Assembly (NCBI GenBank): GCA_016584305.1
Contig: JACEEZ010003535.1
Span: 41,001-105,000, forward strand
DNA: 64,000 nucleotides
Direction: 5' to 3'
From: Chionoecetes opilio
Lineage: Eukaryota > Arthropoda > Malacostraca > Decapoda > Majidae
Positions 1 through 10,134 of the stretch are shown piece after piece; position 1 is the first letter of the stretch; the number at the start of each line of letters is the position of its first letter. The notes under the pieces are model-generated. The model was not told the DNA's origin, ran no database searches, and worked only from the letters and a program-made list of their open reading frames with translations. The position numbers were made by a program, and so were the translations under genes.

Positions 1-6
1 ATATAG

Positions 7-8
<2 letters not shown>

Positions 9-94
<86 letters not shown>
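9..94. repeat. (TA)n microsatellite
   Basis: Uninterrupted TA dinucleotide run at the window start. Translations through it are meaningless. Confidence 0.97.
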
Positions 95-96
<2 letters not shown>

Positions 97-139
97 CACC
101 TCACTTCAACCTCGTTCATGGTCACTGGTGATGGAAGAG

Positions 140-405
140 TGAGTGAGTGAGGGCGTGAGTAGGTGAGGGCGTGGGTGGGTGGGTGAGTGAAGGTGTGGGT
201 GGATTCGTGTATAAGTGAGTGAGTGAGGGTACGAGGAGTGAGTGAGGGAGTGAGTGGGCTGGAGGGGTGTTGAAGAAATGAGTGAGGGCGTGGATGGGTT
301 AGTGAGTAAGAGAGTGAGGGCGTGGGTGGATGGGCGGGTAGGTGAATGATTGAGTGAGGGCGTGGCGTGGGTAGATGGGCCGATAGGGGAATGAGAGTGA
401 GCGAG
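140..405. repeat. GTGAGTGAGGGCGTGGG-type degenerate minisatellite
   Basis: Degenerate tandem array built from GAGT, GTGAGTGAGG and GCGTGGGTGG words. Read on the minus strand it gives His/Pro/Ser/Thr-rich open frames, which are a by-product of the repeat. The complementary CACTCACCC words resemble the CCCATTCACTCACCC arrays at 51884-52058 and 56727-57450. Confidence 0.85.
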
Positions 406-501
406 ATTTGACCCCATTGATTAACACCACCGTGTGGCTTCATTAGCTGCCATCAGGCTTTGGCGATGCAATACATAAAATAAATGGACCCTAATTTAGG
501 C

Positions 502-528
<27 letters not shown>
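502..528. repeat. (AT)n microsatellite
   Basis: Short pure AT run in otherwise unremarkable AT-rich sequence (430-690) with no recognisable gene. Confidence 0.95.
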
Positions 529-532
<4 letters not shown>

Positions 533-689
533 ATGATTTGTAAGTCTCGGGTATAGGAGGTAACTATGAATGTATGTAGTATATAGAGATAATGGTAGAA
601 GTACTATGTGTTGTATGTATGTACCTGTAAAAGTATGTGTATATCAATCACAATGGAGAATGATTATCATTTTGTCAATTATTGATTTT

Positions 690-1580
690 GTTTATGAAAG
701 TAAAAGTTTTTGGGTACGAAAAATTTGGTAGGGTTTACAAATTTTTAAAAGGGTTGTAAAAGTTGAAATTTCTATTTTTGGAGGAAATTGAACCGTCATA
801 AAAATTTCCCCCCGGATAAAGGGGGTACCAAAAGGGGTTTTTAAAAAGGTTTTCTGAAAAAAATTTTTCCCCCCCAAAAAAAGGGAAAGGCTCTGGGGGA
901 GTTCCCTTCCCCAAGGGCCAAAACCGGGAGGGTTTTTTTCCATTCAACCTGGGGTCCGGACCCCCTTGGGAAATGAAAAAGCCCAACAGGTGTTCTATTC
1001 TTTTTTTTGACCCCCCCCTTTTTTTAAATTAAAAAAAATTAAATTTTTAATTTTTAAGAAAAAATTTTAAAATTTTTATATTTTTAAATTTTTTTTTTAA
1101 AAAATATTTTTAAATTAAATTTTTAAATATTTTAACCCCCCTTTCCCCCCAAAACCCTTGGGAAAAATGGGGGGGGGGAAAAAATTTTTTTTGGGGGGGG
1201 CTTTGGGTGGGGGTTGGGGGTTTTGGGGTTCTTAAATGGGGAGTGGGGGGGCCCAAAAGGGGGGGGAAAATGGGGGGGGGCGGGGGTTTTAAAAAAAAGG
1301 GGGGGCGGGATTTTTGGGAAAAAAGGGGGGGGGGGGGGGAAAGATGAGGGCGTGGCTTTTTGGGGATGGGGAATAGAGGGGGAATTGACCCCAGTTTTTT
1401 AAAATTGGCTTTTAAATTCCCTTTTTTTTTGGGGAATGTACTAAAAAAACCCAAAATTTAGGTAATAAAATTTTTTTAATTTTTTAAGTTTTTGGGGGGG
1501 TTTAAATATTTTTGAAAAAGGGAAAAAAGGAAAATTTTTTTTTTGAATTTAAATAGTTAATCAAACCCCCAAATGTTTTT
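690..1580. other. Homopolymer-inflated, probably low-quality consensus
   Basis: Nearly every base occurs in runs of 3 to 9 (alternating A, T, C and G homopolymers) with almost no mixed-complexity words. This is unlike the flanking DNA and unlike any known repeat family. It looks like an unpolished or collapsed long-read consensus. Open frames here (Phe/Lys/Pro/Gly runs) should not be treated as genes. Confidence 0.6.
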
Positions 1581-2290
1581 TTCCAAATTTTTGTCTTATT
1601 TTTTGAAAAATTTTTTTTTAAAAAAATGGAAAAACGGAAACGGAAATTTAAACGCCGTACGGACGATACAAAAATTCAGTCGGAACGGAATTACGGTACT
1701 GTATTTTCTGAGTACGAATTACAAAAATATTACCGGGGCCGTACCGTACTACATGCCCTGGTCAAAAACAACATGCTACAAAAAATTTTTCTCAAAACTA
1801 AGGGCAGAGCACTCAAAAGAAGGGCAGAAACTTCGAGTATATTCCCTATAAAAAGAAAACACGATGTAGGAATATGATGTCAGTATTCTAGGTTCTTCGT
1901 AGAATGAGTTGAAAGTTGGCACTGATAGTTTGAACTCCTTCCAACCCTAAACCAATATTACGACGGGAAACAATGGTATACCACTTAAAAGGAAGAAATT
2001 TAGAGTCAATGTTGTCACGTTTTATCCCCAAGTAATGTTGTCACTTACTGGAACAAACTAGACCGGGAGTCATGATTATGGAAACGAGCAATCCATCGTA
2101 TAAGTCACCTAGACACACTGCACAAAAAACGTCCTTAACATAGATTTTTATTATTCAGTTTTCTGTCCAGTCCATGAAACTTTCGCGATCCTCTGAAAAA
2201 ATCCTAATGGATCCTTTTAATATTTCCACCAAGTGTGAGCTGCAGACACTTCCTTTATTTTTTCCCAATAAAAATTAGTTTTTTCACATT
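1581..2290. other. Intergenic, no recognised feature
   Basis: Mixed-complexity sequence. Two overlapping short frames (1573-1851 and 1626-1877) are Lys/Arg-rich and match nothing I recognise. I see no RNA gene or transposon terminus. Confidence 0.5.
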
Positions 2291-2292
2291 TC

Positions 2293-2452
2293 GGCCTATA
2301 GCGCTTATAGGCAGTGACCTCCAGGGCTCGAATGGTAGGCTCTGGAGGTTCACTTGAAGGCTATGATTGTTGTTGGCCCTCGCCCGTGAAAGCGCAGGCA
2401 ATATTTTTATAGTGGCGCCTGTGATGGCTCATGCTGCCCCCTGTGTCTTCTT
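2293..2452 (-). repeat. SINE 3' body, antisense copy
   Basis: The reverse complement matches the 3' two-thirds of the SINE at 3322-3662. It contains the words for aagtgaacctccagagcc, the ccgagccctgg block and the terminal caggcgctatagg block in the same order. The tRNA-like head is missing, so this is a truncated copy in the opposite orientation about 900 bp away. Confidence 0.75.
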
Positions 2453-2534
2453 ATGTTCCCTACCACTGTTGTACTGAAGTGAGATTTAAGCGAGGAGCCT
2501 TCTCACTCTCTGAGGGGGTGACGGTAGTGTAGTC

Positions 2535-2660
2535 ACAAATAGGGTGGTAAATGATTGGAATGGACTCAGTCGTCAGGTGGTCAGTGCGGAGTCAATAGGG
2601 AGATTTAAAAGAAGGCTGGATAAATTCATGGATGGGGACACAGTAACGTGTTTAATGCGA
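2535..2660 (+). pseudogene. LINE ORF2 C-terminal fragment
   Basis: The frame reads NRVVNDWNGLSRQVVSAES followed by IGRFKRRLDKFMDGD. The pattern 'R-V-V-N-x-W-N-x-L-...-V-V-x-A-x-S-...-F-K-x-R-L-D-K' is the usual C-terminal tail of CR1/L2/Jockey-type non-LTR reverse transcriptases. Nothing upstream encodes an RT, so this is a 5'-truncated remnant. The frame runs on without homology to 2828. Confidence 0.7.
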
Positions 2661-2719
2661 TCATTAGGCTTTGTTGATCAACAAGTCTTTGTTGGTAAAT
2701 ATTCGCCTCCGCGCACGCG

Positions 2720-2900
2720 CAGTTCGCGTTTTCTATTGTTGGTAAACAAATGTGGACTGCACCGAATACACAGATTGCTGGGAATGCGACACCGGGTTCA
2801 ATCCCCGGGTCGGCCACGATATCCTTAAGGTCGTGAAAGGTCAGTCCTACTCATGGAGGTAGGATGGGAGGAGAGGCCATACTATAATATAGTAGGTTAT
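2720..2900 (+). repeat. Possible tRNA-like SINE remnant (B-box only)
   Basis: A pol III B-box-like GGGTTCAATCCCC sits inside a CCGGG...CCCGG stem at about 2791-2809. It is followed by a non-tRNA tail with tandem TCAGTCC and TAGGATGGGAGG words. A convincing A box 35-50 nt upstream is not evident, so this may be only a decayed SINE head. Confidence 0.35.
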
Positions 2901-3231
2901 AAAATTATATTATATAGTTATAGCCGCGCGCTTCACCATTGAGTGAGGTCTGATAGTCGGGGCGATACCCCGCCAAGTATTGGCAAAAACCCGCTTGTCA
3001 CACTGCGCTGTGTGGGGTATTTCCATGGAGGTTGGATGGGTATTACGCACATGTATCATTTTATTTTTAACTTTTATTTAAGACATAAATAAGTAATACA
3101 TTAAAAAGTAAAATATACGTATGAAAATGTTAATACTTAAATGACTATATGTATAATCAGTGGCGTACCGAAGGGGGGGGGGGGCATGCAGCCATGCCCC
3201 CCCTCTTACAAAGAATAAATTATAATATATA

Positions 3232-3237
<6 letters not shown>

Positions 3238-3275
<38 letters not shown>

Positions 3276-3312
3276 CTATATATATATACATATATAGATA
3301 GATAGATAGATA
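3238..3312. repeat. (TA)n / (GATA)n microsatellite
   Basis: TA run passing into a GATA tetranucleotide array immediately upstream of a SINE. Confidence 0.95.
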
Positions 3313-3321
3313 GTTAGATAG

Positions 3322-3662
3322 ATTATGGGAGGTGGTAGCGGAGTGGTTAGCGTCTCCGACTGGCGTTCTCGGTGACCCGAGTTCGATCCCCGAAGAAAAC
3401 TAAAATCTTTCTGCACAGTCGAGTGGCCTAAGAACACCCACATGCCCTGCCCATCAACTCTACCTTCGACTGCGAGTGCATCGGAGGTCACAGGGGGGCG
3501 GCATGAGCCTCTTCTAATCACAGGCGTCACTATAAAAATCCTGCCTGCGCCAGCACGGGCGAGGACCAACCCAAACATCAGAGCCCTCAAGTGAACCTCC
3601 AGAGCCTACCATCCGAGCCCTGGGTCACCACTGCCTACAGGCGCTATAGGCACAAATGTATA
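3322..3662 (+). repeat. tRNA-derived SINE
   Basis: The head has an A-box-like tagcggagtggttagcg and a B-box GTTCGATCCC about 35 nt downstream, the spacing of an internal pol III promoter. An unrelated body of about 250 bp follows, ending in caggcgctatagg and an A/TA-rich tail. A truncated antisense copy of the same body lies at 2293-2452, so this is a dispersed family. It is not a functional tRNA because the cloverleaf cannot be closed. Confidence 0.8.
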
Positions 3663-3668
3663 AAAAAA

Positions 3669-3675
<7 letters not shown>

Positions 3676-3737
<62 letters not shown>

Positions 3738-3790
3738 TAAAAAAATCTGTTATATATATATATTTATATATGTATATATATATATGTATA
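3676..3790. repeat. (TA)n microsatellite, imperfect
   Basis: TA runs separated by short interruptions, followed by a T-rich tract to about 3850. Confidence 0.95.
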
Positions 3791-4265
3791 TTTTTTTTTT
3801 TATTATTATTTTTCATATTTTTAGATTTGTTGATATTTTTTTTTTACTTACTTATTACGTGGAATTGGTGTTTGTTGTTTGGGTACACATTAAATCACAC
3901 CTTGAACCGCGTCTAGTAGGTCCCCATCATAGCAGTGAGTCACTACAGCACTGCACAAAGCTTTAAAGGAATCATTGATCGTCTAAAAGAAGCTATAGTT
4001 ATAATACTAATACTTTTCTTAAGTAACACTAACCTTTATATATCATTGCATTGGTTGTGGTCCTTGACACTGAGACCACCAAACCCGTGGCTGGAGATGG
4101 GAGAATGAGGCAGCCTTCAAGTGTCTTCTGGGTCTCCTTACCTGCCCAACCACTGCTTCACCTGAGGCAGCGTTGTAAGCATCCCTGCAATCAAAGGTAG
4201 GTCTACTAATCACTAATCATGGCTTCCACCAACACATCACATGAAAAATATCATATTTACATCAC

Positions 4266-4472
4266 ATGCACTATTGTTTGATTATAAACACTGATCTTAC
4301 TCACACTGTATCTTTATTGGCAGGAGAAATGTGCAGTGAAGTCATTACTGGAGCCAAACATTTTTTGTCAGGAGATAGTACTGGAGGAAGGAGGAGCTGC
4401 AAAAGACTTCAGCCAAGGGCATTAGTTCCTGGGTTCCTGAGTTGTAAGGGGGTGGACATCCTAACACCCTAA
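4266..4472 (+). other. Small conserved ORF, unknown
   Basis: A 68-codon frame that is unchanged at the protein level in the duplicate at 26349-26555. A plausible splice acceptor (tttattggcag) ends at 4323, in front of a GEMCSEVITGAKHF-like segment, so it may be an internal exon. No family is recognised. Identity between two recently duplicated copies is weak evidence for selection. Confidence 0.2.
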
Positions 4473-4639
4473 CACCCTAACCTAAGGAAAACACTGCTAT
4501 GGGTACTTTACATGCTGCATTCTTGTACGTTGCTGGAGCTCCTGCGATGTCTGGCAGTCCCGCGACGGCTTGCAAAACTTACCTGAAAATTGAAATGATT
4601 GTCACACTTAATTACTTTGCCCAATACATACAAGGGGGG

Positions 4640-5140
4640 GGGGGGGACAAGGAGCCACTCAATTACAGATCAGTCTCTCTAACCAGGGTGGTAGGGTAGT
4701 TATGTGAGACAATAGTTAAGACACAGATGGAATTAGTATCTGGAGTTCATGTTAGACAGACCATTCAGATTCCCAGGTGGGAGTTGCTGTGTCTTGACTC
4801 TGCAATGCCTCACCTTAATAGAATGACTCACGGGGGACATACAAGGGAGAGAGGGATGGGTGGACGGAGCTTGATTGGTTTTGTAGAAAGTGTTTGACAA
4901 GGTTTCCTACAAGAGGTGGTTGTGGTAATTTGAGTATGAAGGAGAAATGGATAGGAATGTCTTGGAATGGATGAAGAACTTGCTTAAAAATGCATGTGTT
5001 ACAGATCACAACAAGATTCCTACACATGGGAGTGATGCCAATGTCTTAGAACATCTGTTTGACAACTTATGAAAGTTTGAGATTGAACAGCAAACAACCA
5101 AACCTCCCAGTGTGATGATGGTTGTGTTGCACTTGGTCAT
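4640..5140 (+). pseudogene. Decayed LINE reverse-transcriptase fragment
   Basis: Fragments in changing frames read LNYRSVSLTRVVGKLCETIV and, further on, FDKV..YKRWLW..EYEGEMDRNVLEWMKNLLKN. These match the 'NYRPVSLTSVVGKLxE' and 'FDKVPHxRLLxKL...' blocks of RT domains in Jockey/CR1-type LINEs. Stops and frameshifts break it. The D2 copy (about 26725-27155) is broken differently. Confidence 0.65.
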
Positions 5141-5551
5141 TTCCTATTTAATACTACTAAAAGACAAATAGTTTGAGCACATGCACACCCTTCAGTTTGT
5201 ATGTGAGCATCTACACTTGATAACAAGGAAAAAAAGTATTTTATTTATTTATTTATTTTATTTGAGATTATTAATGATTATATTTTGTTATAGATTATTT
5301 AGTTTAGATTATTCAGCAGAGATGATATGTTCCTCACTGCTGTGTAAAGGCTCCTAAAGAGGCTACAGACTGTCAAGAGATGGTCAAAATCTTACCTAAC
5401 CCAGCTATTCTACCATAAGAAGAATCACTTTGATCAACTTGAATAAATCCTGTAGTTGAACAGCATGACAGTAATTGTCTGATGTATAGACATTAAAATT
5501 CAGGTTATCCCACAAAGACACGAGGCTGACTTTAGTGGTTGATGAGATTCC

Positions 5552-5612
5552 CTTAAGCAAGCCATTGTTTGATTATAAAGGTGGAAATGTTGCTGGCTTG
5601 GCATGCAACAGT
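5552..5612 (+). repeat. First unit of the 60-bp tandem repeat
   Basis: One copy of the 60-bp unit, beginning ttaagcaagccattg and ending gcaacagtt. It is separated from the remaining six units by a 212-bp MITE inserted at the TTAA joining two units. Confidence 0.85.
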
Positions 5613-5824
5613 TTACCCCTTGAGACCCAGAACGTAATTTCCATTGTAATTTGGGTGCCATTAGATAATTTTTAGTGAATATAAGCACAATTTTTCAGAT
5701 ATGACCTGTTTAGTATCCTTTTCCACTAACTAATTTGGGATATTAAGTGACTTTTCTAAATTTTATGACTCGACATCATACAATTTTTTATAGTAAAGGA
5801 AAGATCTGGGCGTGAAGGGGTTAA
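5613..5824. mobile_element. TTAA-flanked MITE (piggyBac-like ends)
   Basis: A 212-bp insert whose ends are inverted repeats (TTAcCCCTTGAGACCCAG at the left, TGGGCGTGAAGGGGTTAA at the right). It lies at the ..cagtTTAAttaag.. joint of a 60-bp tandem array. TTAA target sites and CCC termini are typical of piggyBac-derived MITEs. A second, inverted copy lies at 6490-6698. Confidence 0.7.
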
Positions 5825-6183
5825 TTAAGCCATTGTTTGATGATAAAGGTGGGAATGTTGCTGGCTTGGCATGCAACAGTTTAATTAAGCCATTGTTTGA
5901 TTATAAGGGTGGGAATGTTGCTGGCTTGGCATGCAACAGTTTAATTAAGCCATTGTTTGATGATAAAGGTTGGAATGTTGCTGGCTTGGCGTGCAACAGT
6001 TTAATTAAGCCATTGTTTGATTATAAAGGTGGGAATGTTGCTGGCTTGGCATGCAACAGTTTAATTAAGCCATTGTTTGATTATAAAGGTGGGAATGTTG
6101 CTGGCTTGGCATGCAACAGTTTAATTAAGCCATTGTTTGATTATAAAGGTGGGAATGTTGCTGGCTTGGCATGCAACAGTTTA
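5821..6183 (+). repeat. 60-bp in-frame tandem repeat, 6 units
   Basis: Six near-identical 60-bp units, ttaattaagccattgtttg to gcatgcaacagt. Sixty is a multiple of three, so the array encodes a repeated 20-residue peptide (LIKPLFDYKGGNVAGLACNS) with D/Y and G/W variants. The frame continues only 12 codons past the array. Copies in D2 (27880-28233) have lost single bases in several units, so the frame is not maintained there. Confidence 0.95.
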
Positions 6184-6489
6184 AGGCTACAACAAGAGCT
6201 TCTGCTTGCATGCTGAGTAGCCAGTGTCTGCACAAAACTCAAGGATGTTGTGCATGTGACGCCTATAAAGTGTATTGATGCTGAAACTTTGACATTATAA
6301 AACAGGTCATCATTGGTTTAGAGAGATAGGGTGAAAAGCAGTAGCTGTTATAACGGATAATAATGCAATCCATAAGAAAGTTGTGTCATTCTTTGCTAGT
6401 CCCCCAAGGCTCTCACTTGTTGATCCTCTCCCTGAACTGAAACAAAGGCCTCTTTTTTCATATTTGACTCTGTTCGTCAATAAACCCCA

Positions 6490-6698
6490 TCACACCCAGA
6501 TCTTTCCTTTGCTATAAAAACATTTCTGTTGTCGAGCCATAAAATTACGAAAAGTAACTGAATATACCAAATTATTTAGTCGACAAGGATACTAAACAGG
6601 TTATATCTATAAAATATTGTTTATATTAATTAATATTCGTCTATAGGTAGCCAAATTATAATGCAAATTATGTAATGGGTCTCAAGAGGTTAATAGGC
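6490..6698. mobile_element. Second copy of the TTAA MITE, inverted
   Basis: The reverse complement aligns along its length with 5613-5824 (blocks aagatctgggtgtgatgggg, cctgtttagtatccttgtc, gagacccattacataatttg). The two copies flank the 60-bp array as an inverted pair about 670 bp apart and could form a large hairpin. Confidence 0.7.
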
Positions 6699-6989
6699 AT
6701 AAAAAATAAGTGGCTGGGCAAAACTATTCTGGCAAATGCATGAGTTCCCCATCATTTAACATTTATGAAAATAACAGTCAAAGATTGATATTCAGGGTGC
6801 CCCATTGACCACTCTACACAAGCTTCACACCCTGGCACCACGCTCCCTTTTAAAACATGGATATAACTTCACAAAATACTTTACAAAAACTCTTTTCCAT
6901 CTAATCAGAAAGGACTAAATGTAACTTTGAGCCCTGCAAATTTACAGTGAAGACATGATGCAAGCACTGCTAGCCTTAGAGAAACAGAG

Positions 6990-7361
6990 ATGTTTGACAA
7001 ACTTTGCAAAATACATGCCTACATTTCACACCTGGAGGACAATACTCACCACACTGAAGAGATGGCGAGGCAGGCGCTTCAGTGCGAGCTACGGATTGCC
7101 TCAAGCACGTCAGCTTGCTGTAACAAAATATTTATATGGCAGGAGTCCAGTGTCCCCGAGCAGAGTGGTGGCGGTGAGGAAAGTGGAGTTTCGGGCATTC
7201 TTGAAGAGAATAACCTTCCGTCCGATAGTCCCCCCAACACCCCTCTGCCGGAGCCACTGGACCCCCGCAGGTGGAGGCCCGGGGGCGGCGCACCCCTGGC
7301 CCGGAGGAGTGAGGGCCAGTACGTGGTGCCCCGCCCTGTGAAGACGACGTGCCCGCACTAA
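6990..7361 (+). other. Possible 3'-terminal exon, unknown protein
   Basis: A pyrimidine-poor but usable acceptor (tttatatggcag) ends at 7142. The following frame runs about 72 codons, Ser/Glu then Pro/Arg/Gly rich, and ends RSEGQYVVPRPVKTTCPH before TAA. The GC-rich composition contrasts with the AT-rich flanks, as expected for a coding exon. The D2 counterpart (29180-29395) has 1-nt losses that shift the frame. No family is recognised, and it may be an exon remnant or chance. Confidence 0.25.
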
Positions 7362-7363
7362 CA

Positions 7364-8383
7364 CAACAGCTCACAGCTCATTCAGCTTCGGCGGCTACAC
7401 TCTGAAACAAAGACACACACTTAATTAATGCAAGATTCTAAACAGTATACACATTCACCATCACAAAAAATGGGTCCAAAAAATACATATTATATATTAG
7501 TCTGCCCTTCCCCAAGACTCGTTTTCTTTTACGTAAGGTAGAACATACGACTGTAAGAAAATAGGGAAGCTACAAACAGTCTAGAGAGAGTACAGTATTA
7601 TTAGACTGGCTAAAAGAGGCCGTGAGACTTCTACACGTGGTAGTTCCTGTTACTTATAAACATTACCTGTCCTACATAACACGACCTACTTCACACTACC
7701 TTCTACAACCAAATATTTTCTTTTTTATTTGTAAAGTAACTGTAATTATCGAAAATAATCAAATTATATACGTAGGCCTACTGAATATTCATTATTCCTC
7801 TACCTTCATTTTTGACTTGATTATGTTTGATCTTGTTTAGTTTGCCCCACTATTGCGTGAAATCCTGTAGACCCTCCATTCATCTCTCTTATTTCACTGG
7901 TTTCACAGCTTAACTGCTGCCCTGATACATGTTACAGGCAACATCGAGGCACTAGCTTTCCATGAGAACACTGACAAGTAATAATAGTTACTCAAAAGCT
8001 TAAAATATCCACGTCAAAAAGTTCAGTGTGTTCAATGTGGCGCGACATTAAATTCATGTTTTAACGCCTCACGCCTTCACATGCCATGCCCCCGCCTATA
8101 ACATCACGCCCACCGGGTCATAGGCTCACTCTCTTCCCTCACTAGGCCTATCCTACATGGCTACAGCAATAGTTATCAGCCACTTTGTAGAAGTTCACCT
8201 GTGCGCGTCCTGCCGCCTGCACCGCCGCTCACATGCCCATCATGCAACACGGGGCGTTTTTTTAGGATATAATTCATTTGAAAAAAATGCGAATTAACGT
8301 GATATTATTAATTCTAAGTTTATAATAATGAAACTATATGCTCGAAAATTGATTGATTGAATTAAGTAAACCTTTATAGTTTA
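7364..8383. other. Shared flank, no gene recognised
   Basis: AT-rich sequence shared with D2 (29396-30274). About 100 bp at 7950-8050 is missing from D2. No ORF of substance, RNA gene or transposon terminus is visible up to the Helitron junction at 8383/8384. Confidence 0.6.
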
Positions 8384-8529
8384 CTAGCCGCAAAGCCGCC
8401 CTCCGGGCGGACTTTTTGGCTAGCTCCTGCGGAGGGCTATTGGTGGGCCTTCGGCCCACCAAACACAGACTCTCCAGATAGCCCCTTCTAGCTTTCCTGA
8501 AATCATGAATGTAGAAATGTATGTATTAA

Positions 8530-8610
8530 CGCCAACCCCCTATCTATTCCCTCACCCATCACCCATCACCCCTCACTCATTCACTCACCCATCACCCCAC
8601 CAGTGCTTCC
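8530..8610. repeat. CACCCATCACCC words near the Helitron 3' end
   Basis: A short array of cacccatcaccc and cactcattcactcaccc. The same vocabulary recurs at 11035-11095 near the opposite end of the element and in the large arrays around 52 and 57 kb. Confidence 0.8.
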
Positions 8611-8879
8611 ATTTTAGGGTATTACACCCTAAACTAGGGTAATGAGACCCCTTCTAGGGTAGCGGTTAAGGTAATGCATAATCTAGATTCTGGAGTAATT
8701 CTAGGGTAATCAGGTGTTTGTCAGTTTTTTAAAATTCAAATTCAAAGGATTCATTGACGTAAAATCAGTGTTTAATTTTCATTTTCTATACACACGAAAC
8801 TTTATTTATGTAAGGCTAGCGGAAATCTACTGGTGTCACCCTTCATAGATCCCCGTTTTCTGTCTCTGATCTGGGCGGG

Positions 8880-9290
8880 TTTAGTGTTGCCAGATGACGA
8901 AAATTTTCACCAGATGACGAAAATTGGTGAATTTTCTAAGACAAAGTCAGTTGCCAGTTTTATTATTGCAAATGACCCAATCGAAAAGTCTGCACGGAAA
9001 ATTGAGCTTCGGGTGTGTGCTTTTCTATCAGAACATCACTTGCCCATTTCCTTATGTGAACCCTTACTACCTAGACCTCCTAAAAGCCATGTTTCCTGAT
9101 GCGATGTCTTTAAAAAAAGTAAAACTATGGAAGCAAAGAGCCTCAAACATAATAAGACAAGTGTTTGGAAAGCATTTTCGATCGGCACTGAACTCTTTGG
9201 AATCTTACGTGAAAGGCTTTTTTTCTGTAATTATAGATGAGACAACAGACAGGAGTACAACCACAGAGTTATACACTACCGGTAGAGATC
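8880..9290 (+). pseudogene. hAT transposase fragment inside the Helitron
   Basis: Two frames join into one hAT-like segment. The first carries FSKTKSVASFIIANDPIEKS and ARKIELRVCAFLSEHHLP. The second carries LLKAMFPDAMSLKKVKLWKQ, ASNIIRQVFGKHF and FFSVIIDETTDRST. The 'F-S-V-I-I-D-E-T-T-D' block with the first catalytic Asp is characteristic of hAT transposases of the ZBED/SCAND3-like group. A frameshift near 9070 and loss of all downstream domains make it a pseudogene, probably captured by or inserted into the Helitron. Confidence 0.7.
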
Positions 9291-9407
9291 GCATAGGGGG
9301 GCATCAGCTGAAGCAACCGGGAGTGGCTCGGCCGCCATCAAACCATGATACGCTGCGGCCACAGAGGGTGCTCCGGCCCACACGACATGTTGTACTCTTA
9401 CATGATA

Positions 9408-9672
9408 TTATCAAACTACCAGATTATATCTAGGAAAACTGAACCTATCATCGTCTTCACAAGACATTACTCCACATCATGAATATTAATTTAATACAAT
9501 AAGCTATACCTAGAATAAGATAATGACAGCAAAATGAAATAGTGCATAAACATTTTTTTTCACCTTCCTTGCTTCAACTCCCTATTATTCCAGTAATTTT
9601 GCATGCATTCAATGTTCATTCACTGTCTCGGAATCAGCATATTTTTCTGATTCTGCTGGTATATGACACGTA
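9408..9672 (+). repeat. Internal direct repeat, copy 1
   Basis: About 265 bp (tatcaaactaccagattata ... ctgctggtatatgacac) repeated with substitutions at 9866-10122. Confidence 0.8.
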
Positions 9673-9865
9673 CCAATGCAAAAATAAGTAGATGCTAAAA
9701 AATTGCCATGAACAGAAAACTTGCGACGGAGCAGCTTTTCGCCGTGGTGAGCGTCGCTTCCGCAGCCTCGTCGGTCCTATTGCCCTCGCCCAGGGTTTAT
9801 TACCCTCACCTCCCAGTTACAGATTAGAGGGAGATGCTTGACATCACACTGGTATGTTCGGTGTT

Positions 9866-10122
9866 ATCAAGCTACCAGATGATATTTAGAAAATACTGAA
9901 CCTACCATCGTGTTCACGAGACATTGCTGCATATCATGAGCATAAATTAATTAGAGTAAGTCATACCTAGAATAAGATAATGAACGTAAAATAAAATAGT
10001 GCATAAACATTTTCTCTCCATTTTTTGCTTCAACTCGCTATTATTTCTATAATTTTGCTTGCATTGAATTTCCATTCACTGTCTCGGAATCAACACATTT
10101 TCCCGATTCCGTTGGTATGTGA
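9866..10122 (+). repeat. Internal direct repeat, copy 2
   Basis: Matches 9408-9672 in direct orientation (tatcaagctaccagatgata ... cgttggtatgtgacac). The copies have diverged noticeably, so the duplication is older than the D1/D2 split. Confidence 0.8.
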
Positions 10123-10134
10123 CACATCAATCAA

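Noticed and set aside
4458..4485. Telomere-like CCTAACACCCTAAC words
   Set aside because: Only three imperfect units; not the arthropod TTAGG repeat and present in both duplicates as part of ordinary sequence.
5821..6183. CRISPR-like array
   Set aside because: Contiguous 60-bp tandem units without variable spacers in a eukaryotic context.
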